Assembly: GCA_021414185.1 (NCBI GenBank)
Contig: JAIOOZ010000683.1
Location: forward strand, 1 to 7,291
Direction: 5' to 3'
DNA from: Betaproteobacteria bacterium
GTDB lineage: Bacteria; Pseudomonadota; Gammaproteobacteria; Burkholderiales; SG8-41
DNA length: 7,291 nucleotides
Both the position numbers and the translations under genes were made by a program. A model generated the notes under the pieces. The model made no database searches. It was not told where the DNA came from and saw nothing but the letters and a program-made list of their open reading frames with translations. Each line of letters starts with the position of its first letter. Position 1 is the stretch's first letter. Positions 1 to 6,517 of this stretch are shown piece by piece.

Positions 1-3000
1 CTGCGTCAGGCCCGGCAACGTCTTGTCGAGCTGCTTCATCTGCTCTTTGAGTTCGATGCGCAGCAAGCGGCAGACGCCCGCGCGCATAGACGCATCCGCG
101 GCTTCGCGGGTATCGAAGAGACGAATTGCCACGCTGTCGCCGTCATCGACCAGCGCGGGATAGCCGGTGAGCTTGCGCCCGGTGCGCTCGAAAGAAATCT
201 GCGCAGGCACGTCGCCGCAATCCCATGACGTCAGACCTGCGCGCTCAATGCCGGGCTCAGCCTTGGCAAACGTGAGTTGCGCTGCCTGACCGAGCTGCGC
301 CTTGAGCGCGGCGAGGTCGCGCCCCGTCGCCAGCTCGCGGCCGGCATCGTCGATGACGCGATAGTTCATGCGCAAATGAACGGGAATATCGGCGTCATCC
401 CATATATCGGCGGAGATGATTTCGCCGCTGCGCATCTTGACGTAGTGTGCGAGCGCCACCGGCAAAGACGCGCTGGAGCCACTACCGCCCTCCTGCTCTT
501 CAAGAAACCGCGTCACCTGGTTCTGTAGCGGCAGCAGCTGCTTGCGGACCGCCTTTGGCAACACTTTGAAGTAAGCGCCGATCTTCTCGCGGATGAGTCC
601 TGGCACCAGCCAGTCGAAGTGCGCGGTGGTCAGTTGATTCAGCAGCGCGAGCGGAACAGTGACGGTTACACCATCTAGCGGATGGGCGGGCTCGAAGCGG
701 TAGCGCAGCTTGAACTGAATGCCGTCCACCGTCAGGTGTTCCGGGAACTGTTCCTCGGTGACGCCCGCCGCGTTCTGCCGCATCAAATACTCGCGCGTCA
801 TGAACAGCAATTTGGGGTTGGCGTGCTCCGCGTCGCTACGCCATTTGTCGAATCCGGCGCCGTTATAGATGTCGGCCGGCACCAGCGCATCGTAGAAGCG
901 GAATATCGTCTCTTCATCGACCAGCACATCGCGGCGGCGCGCCTTGTGTTCCAGGTCCTGCACTTCCTTCACCAACCGCTGGTTGTGCGCGAAAAACGGC
1001 GCACGCGTCTCGAAGTTGCCGGCGGTCAGCCCCTGCCGGATGAATATCTCGCGCGCTTCAGTGGGGTTGAGCGGCCCATAGTGGACACGGCGCTTGGCGA
1101 CTATGGTCAGGCCATAAAGCGTGACGCGCTCGAAAGCCGTCACCATAGCGCGCTCCTTCTCCCAATGCGGGTCGAAGTAGTGCTTTTTGACGAGGTGGCC
1201 GGACATCGCCTCCAGCCATTCGGGTTCTATCTTCGCCGCGCAACGCGCGTAAAGCCGCGTCGTCTCAGTGACCTCGGCGGCGACTATCCACTTGGGTTTG
1301 GCCTTGCGCAGTACCGAGCCGGGGAAGATCGCGAATCTGATGCCGCGGGCGCCGAGATACTCATCGCCCTCCTCGCCCTTGAAACCAATATTGCCAAGCA
1401 GGCCCGCGAGCAATGCGCGGTGGATTTGTTCGTAAGTCGCCGGCGTGCCGTTGATGTTCATCTTCAGCTCGCCGACCAGTGAATGGAGCTGGCCGTGAAT
1501 GTCGCGCCATTCTCGCAGCCGGCGGTGCGAGAGAAACAGAGCATGTAGCTCGTCGATCAGCTTGCGGTTCGATTTCTTGTGCTTGACCGCCTCGCTGAAA
1601 AACTCCCACAGCTTGAGATAAGCCATGAAGTCGGAACGATCGTCCGCGAAGCGCTCGTGCGCTCTATCCGCCGCTTCGGAGCGCTCGAACGGGCGTTCAC
1701 GCGGGTCCTGCACCGACAGCGCGGACGCGATGATCAGGATTTCCGCGAGACAATTCTGCTGCTTTGCCGCCAATATCATGCGGGCAACGCGCGGATCGAT
1801 CGGGAACTTGGCCAGCTGCCAGCCCACGTCGGTCAGCGCGTTCTGCTCATCCACGGCGCCAAGCTCGGCTAGCAGTTGATAGCCGTCGGCGATCATGCGC
1901 GAGTTCGGTGCTTCGAGGAAAGGAAAGCGCTCGACCTCGCCTATCTTCAGCGATTTCATGCGCAATATCACCGCCGCGAGCGAAGTTCGCAGCACTTCCG
2001 GATCGGTGAACTCGGAACGCGCGGCGTAGTCGTCCTCGGCATAGAGCCGCACGCAGATGCCTGCCGCCACACGCCCGCAGCGGCCGGCGCGCTGATTGGC
2101 CGAGGCACGCGAAATCTTCTCGACCTGCAACTGCTCGACCTTGTTGCGGTAGCTGTAGCGGTTGACGCGCGCGAGGCCCGTGTCGATCACGTAGCGTATG
2201 CCCGGCACGGTCAGCGAAGTTTCCGCGACGTTGGTTGCCAGCACGATGCGGCGCGCGCCATGCTCCCTGAACACACGGTCCTGCTCCTCGAACGACAGCC
2301 GCGCATACAGCGGCAGGATTTCCGCGCCCTTGGGATGGTGCTTGCGCAGCAATTCGGCTGTCTCGCGGATCTCGCGCTCGCCCGGCAGAAATACCAGTAT
2401 GTCGCCGGGTCCCGCGCGCGCCAGATCGTCCACCGCATCGACGATGGCATCTTCCATGTCCTGCTCTTCTTCGTCTTCGTCCTTGGACTTAAGCGGCCGG
2501 TAGCGCAACTCGACCGGGTACATGCGTCCCGACACCTCGATCACCGGCGCCAGCTTTTCGCCATTGGCGAAGTGGCGGGCGAAGCGGTCGGCGTCTATGG
2601 TTGCGGAAGTGACTATCACCTTGAGGTCGGGCCGCTGCGGCAGGATCTGCTTCAAATAGCCGAGCAGGAAATCGATGTTGAGGCTGCGCTCGTGCGCTTC
2701 GTCGATGATCAGCGTGTCGTACGCCCTGAGCAAACGGTCGCCCTGCGTTTCGGCCAGCAGGATGCCGTCGGTCATCAGCTTGATATAAGTGTCGGCCGAA
2801 ACGCGGTCGGAAAAACGGATCTTGTAGCCGACCGCGTGACCGAGCGGGCTTTTCAGCTCCTGCGCGATGCGCGACGCGACAGTACGCGCGGCAATGCGGC
2901 GCGGCTGCGTGTGGCCGATCAGCCCATTGACGCCGCGCTTGATGTCGAGACAGATTTTCGGCAGTTGCGTGGTCTTGCCCGACCCGGTCTCGCCGCACAC

Positions 3001-3135
3001 GATGACGACCTGGTTGGCCTCGATAGCGCGCGCGATCTCGTCGCGTCTCGCCACCACCGGCAACTCATCGGGATAAGTCGGGCGCGGGAGGTTGGCGAGG
3101 CGGCGTTGAAGGTCGTCAGCGCGGGGTCGGGTCAT
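1..3135 (-). CDS. hrpA: ATP-dependent RNA helicase HrpA (DEAH box), C-terminus cut by window edge
   Basis: HrpA is a cytoplasmic 3'-5' RNA helicase. In E. coli it acts in mRNA processing and has been linked to rescue of stalled or collided ribosomes (family knowledge). Reading from the ATG at 3135, 1045 codons are open to the left edge. Visible motifs are Walker A GETGSGKTTQ (residues 48-57), motif Ia TQPRR (76-80), DEAH (145-148), SAT (177-179), the motif V region ATNVAETSLTVPG (300-312) and motif VI QRAGRCGR (348-355). HA2/OB-type sequence follows, and a DUF3418-type region is recognisable from about residue 680 (e.g. RRRDVLVDEETIFRFYDA, 733-750). E. coli HrpA has about 1300 residues, so roughly 250 are missing beyond base 1. 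The N-terminus is about 50 residues shorter than in E. coli ahead of Walker A. The ATG is the first good start after an in-frame TAA at 3208-3210; only TTG and CTG codons lie between. An acidic stretch (residues 217-230) follows the first RecA domain. The upstream region lacks a clear Shine-Dalgarno sequence. Confidence 0.97.
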   Translation of the reverse strand, partial: MTRPRADDLQRRLANLPRPTYPDELPVVARRDEIARAIEANQVVIVCGETGSGKTTQLPKICLDIKRGVNGLIGHTQPRRIAARTVASRIAQELKSPLGHAVGYKIRFSDRVSADTYIKLMTDGILLAETQGDRLLRAYDTLIIDEAHERSLNIDFLLGYLKQILPQRPDLKVIVTSATIDADRFARHFANGEKLAPVIEVSGRMYPVELRYRPLKSKDEDEEEQDMEDAIVDAVDDLARAGPGDILVFLPGEREIRETAELLRKHHPKGAEILPLYARLSFEEQDRVFREHGARRIVLATNVAETSLTVPGIRYVIDTGLARVNRYSYRNKVEQLQVEKISRASANQRAGRCGRVAAGICVRLYAEDDYAARSEFTDPEVLRTSLAAVILRMKSLKIGEVERFPFLEAPNSRMIADGYQLLAELGAVDEQNALTDVGWQLAKFPIDPRVARMILAAKQQNCLAEILIIASALSVQDPRERPFERSEAADRAHERFADDRSDFMAYLKLWEFFSEAVKHKKSNRKLIDELHALFLSHRRLREWRDIHGQLHSLVGELKMNINGTPATYEQIHRALLAGLLGNIGFKGEEGDEYLGARGIRFAIFPGSVLRKAKPKWIVAAEVTETTRLYARCAAKIEPEWLEAMSGHLVKKHYFDPHWEKERAMVTAFERVTLYGLTIVAKRRVHYGPLNPTEAREIFIRQGLTAGNFETRAPFFAHNQRLVKEVQDLEHKARRRDVLVDEETIFRFYDALVPADIYNGAGFDKWRSDAEHANPKLLFMTREYLMRQNAAGVTEEQFPEHLTVDGIQFKLRYRFEPAHPLDGVTVTVPLALLNQLTTAHFDWLVPGLIREKIGAYFKVLPKAVRKQLLPLQNQVTRFLEEQEGGSGSSASLPVALAHYVKMRSGEIISADIWDDADIPVHLRMNYRVIDDAGRELATGRDLAALKAQLGQAAQLTFAKAEPGIERAGLTSWDCGDVPAQISFERTGRKLTGYPALVDDGDSVAIRLFDTREAADASMRAGVCRLLRIELKEQMKQLDKTLPGLTQ

Positions 3136-3311
3136 GGGAGGGGCGAATTGTAACGCAGGGACGTTGATGTATCCGCGAGCCGTGCGGAGCGGCCCGTGCA
3201 GCAATTTTTAGCGGCAGGTATCATGGAGACCGAAGCCCCAAACGGGGAGGAGAGCCGCGCAAAAAGTGCGGGCGCCGCAACTGGACAGGCGAAAAAAGGC
3301 AGCGCTGGAAA
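3136..3311. other. Divergent intergenic region between hrpA and the Pro-Gln lipoprotein gene
   Basis: This 176-base region must hold the promoters of two divergent genes. On the minus strand it has the TACAAT hexamer described separately. On the plus strand the best -10-like hexamer is TATCAT at 3219-3224 (five of six matches), but no good -35 sits at the right distance. A small hairpin CCCC-AAAC-GGGG lies at 3237-3248 in the presumed 5' leader of the lipoprotein mRNA. A purine-rich GAAAAAAGG at 3291-3299 ends 12 bases before the TTG start, so it would be a distant ribosome binding site. No further coding sequence is convincing here. Confidence 0.4.
3147..3152 (-). promoter_or_regulatory. Possible -10 element (TACAAT) of the hrpA promoter
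   Basis: Read on the minus strand, TACAAT matches five of six bases of the TATAAT consensus and lies 11 bases before the hrpA ATG. No convincing -35 hexamer is present at 16-18 bases upstream. If the element is used, transcription would begin only about five bases before the ATG, giving a nearly leaderless mRNA. This would fit the absence of a Shine-Dalgarno sequence. The call rests on the hexamer alone. Confidence 0.3.
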
Positions 3312-3938
3312 TTGAAATCGATAGCAATAATTGCGCTGGCCACCTTGATGTTGAGCGCATGCGTGCCGCGCCAGCCGGTAATGCCGCCGGATCAGCCGCA
3401 ACCGCAGCTGGAGCTGGAGCCGCAGCCACAGCCACAGCCACAGCCACAGGTGGACCGGCCTTCCATGGTCGAGCGATCGCGAGCGGCAATAATAAATCCG
3501 ATGGCGGACGTGCCGGGCGAAAAACCGCTGCCGGCATTGCAAGGTGCCGTCGAACGCTACGATTGCATGACCGGCGACGAGGACTTACACGCGCGAATTG
3601 CGTTTGAAGCCCGCGGCGGTCAGGTGACTTATTTTGCCTATTACAGCAAATGGAAGCCGCGCACCTGCGCGCTGGATTTTGAACGCAACGCTGCCGGCAC
3701 CAAATGGCGCCTCACTGCGGATGGCGCTACACGCGTGCACACGCCGCAGGGCCGATTTCTGATTCGCACGCAAGCCGATGCCTACGTTTTTGAGTTTGAG
3801 CATGTCCGGCGCCAGAGGTTTTGCCGCATGTCCGGCGAAATAAACGGTGCCATGACTGTCAAACGCCGCGCGGGCGCGCCTGAGTGTTCAGCGGTGGGCA
3901 TCCTGGACCTTAACGGCAAGCCACGGCCCGCGCACTGA
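3312..3938 (+). CDS. Putative outer-membrane lipoprotein with Pro-Gln repeat linker, unknown function
   Basis: I do not recognise the family. The 208-residue product starts with a lipoprotein signal peptide: positively charged MK, a hydrophobic stretch, and lipobox LSAC with Cys17. Val at position +2 predicts outer-membrane rather than inner-membrane retention (the +2 rule). Residues 27-46 form a Pro/Gln/Leu/Glu linker ending in five Pro-Gln pairs, a likely extended spacer between membrane anchor and domain. The C-terminal domain (about 80-208) has four cysteines (85, 119, 171, 192), which could form two disulfides in the periplasm, and alternating aromatic and charged stretches suggesting beta structure. 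The start is TTG at 3312. No in-frame ATG or GTG lies just upstream, and this start puts the signal peptide exactly at the N-terminus. The ribosome binding site is weak. The gene stands alone, divergent from hrpA and convergent with the PEBP gene. The existence of the gene is well supported; its role is unknown. Confidence 0.82.
   Translation: MKSIAIIALATLMLSACVPRQPVMPPDQPQPQLELEPQPQPQPQPQVDRPSMVERSRAAIINPMADVPGEKPLPALQGAVERYDCMTGDEDLHARIAFEARGGQVTYFAYYSKWKPRTCALDFERNAAGTKWRLTADGATRVHTPQGRFLIRTQADAYVFEFEHVRRQRFCRMSGEINGAMTVKRRAGAPECSAVGILDLNGKPRPAH
3420..3449 (+). repeat. Hexanucleotide tandem repeat CCACAG encoding Pro-Gln
   Basis: Four perfect copies of CCACAG (3426-3449) follow one variant copy, CCGCAG (3420-3425). 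Each unit encodes one Pro-Gln pair of the lipoprotein linker (residues 37-46). Because the unit is six bases, a gain or loss of copies would lengthen or shorten the linker without shifting the frame. Confidence 0.85.
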
Positions 3939-3948
3939 CAAATCTGCG

Positions 3949-3975
3949 CGCCGGCGACAGGGCTTTTGCCCGGCG
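3949..3975. terminator. GC-rich hairpin between convergent genes, possible bidirectional terminator
   Basis: The 59-base gap between two convergent stop codons contains a GGGC-TTTT-GCCC hairpin (3960-3971) and an overlapping longer pairing CGCCGG (3949-3954) with CCGGCG (3970-3975). The position suits a terminator for both the lipoprotein gene and the PEBP gene. Neither strand has a T-tract after the stem, so it is not a classical rho-independent terminator. The two pairings share bases 3970-3971 and cannot both form completely. Confidence 0.3.
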
Positions 3976-3997
3976 GCCGCCCGATGCAACGCTGACT

Positions 3998-4627
3998 TTA
4001 CGCCTTGACCTGCGGGTTCAGACTGTAGATGCCGGTCAATGCTGACTGCGCAAGCACATGGCCGCGGATGGCGGCAAGCACGTCGGGCCCCTTGAAAATA
4101 CCGTTGACCGGGCATTTATCCAGATCAAGCGCGTAAAGCGTGAACACGTAATGGTGCGCAATCGTGTCGTTCCATGGCGGGCACGGCCCATCGTAGCCGA
4201 AATAATTCCCCGCCATCTCCTGATCCGACGCAAACCAGCCCGTGTAATCATTGATGCCCTGACGCGTGCCGCGCGGCCCGTCCGGACCCGATTTTCCGCG
4301 CGGCGTGACGCCGTCGGAAAACTCGCCCGCCTTGACGGACACAGCGTCCGGCGGCACATCGACGAGCACCCAGTGGTAAAAATCCACGCGTGGCAGCGTC
4401 GCCGGTATGCGGCGCCCTTCCTGGTTGACGTCGTCGCCTTTGCTCGGCACGTCGCGGTCGTGGCAGATCAGGGCGAAAGAGCGCGTGCCGGCGGGCGCGC
4501 CGCTCCAACTGAAATCCGGGTTGCGGTTGTGCGACAGCGCAACATGGGTTTTCGCGTCGGGCACACCGAACGCGAACTCGCCGGGTATCCGGCCATTGTC
4601 CTGAAAACTGGATGTCGTAAATTTCAT
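3998..4627 (-). CDS. PEBP family protein (YbhB/YbcL, Raf-kinase-inhibitor-like)
   Basis: Bacterial members of the phosphatidylethanolamine-binding protein family have an anion or phospholipid-head-group pocket, and their biological role is poorly defined. The 209-residue product shows the family landmarks: PDFSWSGAP (37-45), the pocket motif CHDRDVP (55-61), FYHWVLVDVP (83-92), GYDGPCPP (144-151) and HHYVFTLYALD (158-168). There is no signal peptide, so it is probably cytoplasmic, like E. coli YbhB and unlike secreted YbcL. It is about 50 residues longer than YbhB (158 residues). The extra length is mainly two insertions, about 62-80 and about 104-140, the second rich in Gly, Pro and Asp. The ATG at 4627 is preceded by AGAGG (4632-4636) four bases away, a usable ribosome binding site. 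The gene lies 84 bases downstream of the peptidase gene on the same strand and could be the last gene of that operon or have its own promoter. Confidence 0.93.
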   Translation of the reverse strand: MKFTTSSFQDNGRIPGEFAFGVPDAKTHVALSHNRNPDFSWSGAPAGTRSFALICHDRDVPSKGDDVNQEGRRIPATLPRVDFYHWVLVDVPPDAVSVKAGEFSDGVTPRGKSGPDGPRGTRQGINDYTGWFASDQEMAGNYFGYDGPCPPWNDTIAHHYVFTLYALDLDKCPVNGIFKGPDVLAAIRGHVLAQSALTGIYSLNPQVKA

Positions 4628-4673
4628 GCGGCCTCTATCCCAAGTGAATCGGCGTCACGCATAAAACCGGAGA

Positions 4674-4686
4674 GCAGCCTCGCTGC
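4674..4686 (-). other. Small hairpin in the gap between peptidase and PEBP genes
   Basis: GCAGC (4674-4678) pairs with GCTGC (4682-4686) around a three-base loop. On the minus strand a TTTT run (complement of 4663-4666) follows, but only after seven intervening bases (4667-4673). It could be a weak attenuator or an mRNA-processing structure between the two genes; it is a poor match to a strong rho-independent terminator. Confidence 0.25.
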
Positions 4687-4710
4687 CTGCCCGGTCGCGG
4701 GCGCGCGACA

Positions 4711-4716
4711 ATTATA
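4711..4716 (-). promoter_or_regulatory. Possible -10 element (TATAAT) ahead of the PEBP gene
   Basis: A perfect TATAAT is read on the minus strand, overlapping the TAA stop codon of the peptidase gene. It would start a transcript with a leader of roughly 75 bases before the PEBP ATG. The bases at the -35 position are GC-rich and do not resemble TTGACA, so this is only a candidate for an internal promoter. Confidence 0.25.
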
Positions 4717-5773
4717 ACGATTCCGCGCGCTCCGGCGGCGGGATGCCCAGCCGCGCCGCGCGCTCATCCTTGTCCAGCGCGGCAAGCCGCTTCACCTCGG
4801 CGTAAAACGCGGCAAGGTCGCCGTTATGCCGGGCAATCATCTGCTGAAACTGCGGCACCAGCGTGCTGTAAATCGAAATCGACGCCAGCTTGGCGTTGTT
4901 GGGCTCGTCGAGAAAACGGTCGTAGCCGGCATAGCCGCCCCACTCGGTTTTCTTCAACTGCAGGTAGCCCTCTTTCAGCGCGGCAAAGATAGCGGCCTTG
5001 CGCTCGCGCATCGCGGCGGGTGCGAGCCGGGTGAGATACAGCGCACCGAGATCGCGGCGGTGCTTGAGCACCAATGCCGCGAACTGCTCGCGCCGCTGCT
5101 GGGAGCGCAAGAAATTCTCACGCATCTTCTCGTCGCCGAAACGCGCTATCCAGCGCGTGACGCCTTCGGTTTCGACCGCGACGGCAAACGACTCGTTGAA
5201 TTCGGTGTCGTTGCTGGCATACGCCACCTGGTGGGCAAGCTCGTGAAAAATCAGGCGCGCATACTCCTGGTCGGGATAGCGAATGAAGGTATTGAGCACC
5301 GGATCGCTGAACCAGCCGAGCGTCGAATACGCCGGCACTTCGCCGACGAATACATCCAGCCCCTGCGCCTGCAATTCCTGGGCAAACTCCTCTGCGCTCG
5401 CCTTTTTGAAATAGCCGCGGTAACCGACGCAGCCGACGATCGGGAAACACCATTGCTCCGGTTTGATCGAAAACTCGGCGGCGGCGAACACGTTCCACAC
5501 CACGTACGGCCGCTGCAGGTCCGTGTAACTGCGGTAACTTTCGTTCTCGGGCAGCTTCAGCTCGTTGCTGGCGAAATCGCGTATCGTCAACGCGCGCTGG
5601 AGCCGGTCTTTGAGCGCTGGCGGTGTCGCTGGATCGGCAAGCATCTGCGCGATGGTCTGGCGATTCTGCAGCAGGCCGAACTGCCCTTCGATCGACTGCA
5701 GGTAGTAGCCAAAATTGCTGCACCCGGCGGCGAGTGCCGCTGCAATCAGCGATATAAGAGCGAGAGCCTTCAT
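4712..5773 (-). CDS. Lipoprotein zinc aminopeptidase (PF10023-type)
   Basis: This looks like a putative zinc-dependent aminopeptidase anchored as a lipoprotein in the periplasm. From the ATG at 5773 the product has 353 residues. The N-terminus is a lipoprotein signal peptide MKALALISLIAAALAAGC with lipid-modified Cys18; Ser at +2 predicts the outer membrane. The family-typical WCFPIVGCVGYRGYFKK lies at about 108-124. HELAH (177-181) is the HExxH zinc and catalytic motif, and Glu194 in NESFA (193-197) is the probable third zinc ligand, as in gluzincins. GGYAGYDRF and NNAKLASISIY near the C-terminus are further blocks I associate with this family. An open reading frame continues nine codons upstream to GTG 5800, but that start would overlap the hydrolase gene and add an unneeded leader to the signal peptide. 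The chosen ATG follows the hydrolase stop by one base (TGA-T-ATG), indicating translational coupling. The natural substrate is not established from sequence. Confidence 0.9.
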   Translation of the reverse strand: MKALALISLIAAALAAGCSNFGYYLQSIEGQFGLLQNRQTIAQMLADPATPPALKDRLQRALTIRDFASNELKLPENESYRSYTDLQRPYVVWNVFAAAEFSIKPEQWCFPIVGCVGYRGYFKKASAEEFAQELQAQGLDVFVGEVPAYSTLGWFSDPVLNTFIRYPDQEYARLIFHELAHQVAYASNDTEFNESFAVAVETEGVTRWIARFGDEKMRENFLRSQQRREQFAALVLKHRRDLGALYLTRLAPAAMRERKAAIFAALKEGYLQLKKTEWGGYAGYDRFLDEPNNAKLASISIYSTLVPQFQQMIARHNGDLAAFYAEVKRLAALDKDERAARLGIPPPERAESL

Positions 5774-5774
5774 A

Positions 5775-6413
5775 TCAGCCGCGCTCGAATCTGCCATCAC
5801 GCAGGAAAGCGCCGACCTGCCGCGCGACGGGGTGCGACAGCACCATGCCGGTGTGGGAAACCCGCAACTCGATGTGGTCTGCCGCAGCGGCGAGCCGCGT
5901 TTCGGCGACCGTCACTGCGCCATCGTTGGGCACCGGCAGATCGGGCGCGACGACGCGTCCCAGGCCCATTCTCAGCGTGCCGGCGATGACACCAATCTCG
6001 CGCCCGGGAAAGAGCGTCGGCTTTTTAATTTCCAGCCACTCGCGGATGCTGCGGCCGACCATGCGCGCACCCAGCGCGTTGCCGGCAAGCGCACGTCCTG
6101 AATAACTGCCGCCGTATGGGGCACCGAGCAATACCACGCGCCCCGGCGGCAGCCCGGTTTCGCGCTCGAGCATGCGCAGGATGACGAGGCCGCCGAGGCT
6201 GTGGCCGACCCAGTGGATGACGGGAGCGGTCTGCGCGCGCGCGAACTGCGCGAGCCGGTGCGCGTTTTCAGTCAGCGTAAGCCGCACCGACGGATAGGAG
6301 TAGCACAGCGCTTCGAAACCCATGCGCATGAGATAGCGGCGCTGCAGTTCCATCAGCACGCCATGCACCCACAAGCCGTGGACCAGCACGGTGATCGCGC
6401 GCGTGGCAGCCAT
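5775..6413 (-). CDS. Alpha/beta hydrolase, lipase/esterase-like
   Basis: The 212-residue product is a small alpha/beta hydrolase. It begins directly with the first strand, ITVLVHGLW (7-15), whose HG precedes the oxyanion hole. The nucleophile elbow is GHSLGG (70-75) with Ser72. Probable triad partners are Asp164 in PNDGAVTVAET (162-171) and His187 in SHTGM (186-190). A family-like GAPYGGS block lies at 97-103. There is no signal peptide, so the enzyme is probably cytoplasmic. It resembles esterase/lipase proteins common in betaproteobacteria, but the substrate cannot be told. The ATG at 6413 overlaps the TGA of the preceding short ORF as TGATG, and no strong Shine-Dalgarno sequence precedes it. 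This suggests that translation relies on ribosomes terminating just upstream. It lies one base ahead of the peptidase gene, so the two are almost certainly co-transcribed. Confidence 0.9.
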   Translation of the reverse strand: MAATRAITVLVHGLWVHGVLMELQRRYLMRMGFEALCYSYPSVRLTLTENAHRLAQFARAQTAPVIHWVGHSLGGLVILRMLERETGLPPGRVVLLGAPYGGSYSGRALAGNALGARMVGRSIREWLEIKKPTLFPGREIGVIAGTLRMGLGRVVAPDLPVPNDGAVTVAETRLAAAADHIELRVSHTGMVLSHPVARQVGAFLRDGRFERG

Positions 6414-6517
6414 CAGGCGATCTGCCTAGAGGCGCCACCGTTGATTTGCAATGCAATGCTGTCGGGGAACACTTGGTCTTCGACCGCCACGCAGGCGCCG
6501 AAGTTCTCCCGCGTCAC
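6413..6517 (-). CDS. Possible 34-residue small protein or coupling ORF
   Basis: This short reading frame fills the gap between the phosphatase and hydrolase genes. Its GTG (6517-6515) overlaps the phosphatase stop as GTGA, and its TGA (6415-6413) overlaps the hydrolase ATG as TGATG. A GGGGG run lies nine bases before the GTG and could act as a ribosome binding site. The peptide begins MTRENFGACVAVEDQ and ends INGGASRQIA; it has no signal peptide or membrane segment, and I do not recognise it. Twenty-seven of 34 codons end in G or C, more than in the other two minus-strand frames here (about 15 of 33 and 20 of 33), which favours coding. The frame is also open some distance upstream inside the phosphatase gene, so the start is uncertain. 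It may be a real small protein, a translation-coupling device, or the relic of a larger gene. Confidence 0.4.
   Translation of the reverse strand: MTRENFGACVAVEDQVFPDSIALQINGGASRQIA

Noticed and set aside
1876..3153. A 425-codon open frame on the plus strand opposite hrpA
   Set aside because: The minus strand here encodes HrpA with all helicase motifs in register. The antisense product has no recognisable domain and is the usual shadow of a GC-rich gene.
3132..3542. A minus-strand frame with an LWLWLWLRLQLQLRLRL stretch that looks like a membrane segment
   Set aside because: The stretch is the reverse-strand reading of the CCACAG repeat. It overlaps the start of hrpA and has no support as a gene.
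3266..3607. A plus-strand frame rich in Ala and Thr starting with GTG at 3266
   Set aside because: It overlaps the lipoprotein gene in another frame, and its ATATATAT-like composition comes from the CCACAG repeat. The lipoprotein frame has a signal peptide and a better protein composition.
4826..5989. A 387-codon open frame on the plus strand
   Set aside because: It lies antisense to the metallopeptidase and hydrolase genes, both supported by catalytic motifs and crosses their boundary. Its sequence resembles no protein family.
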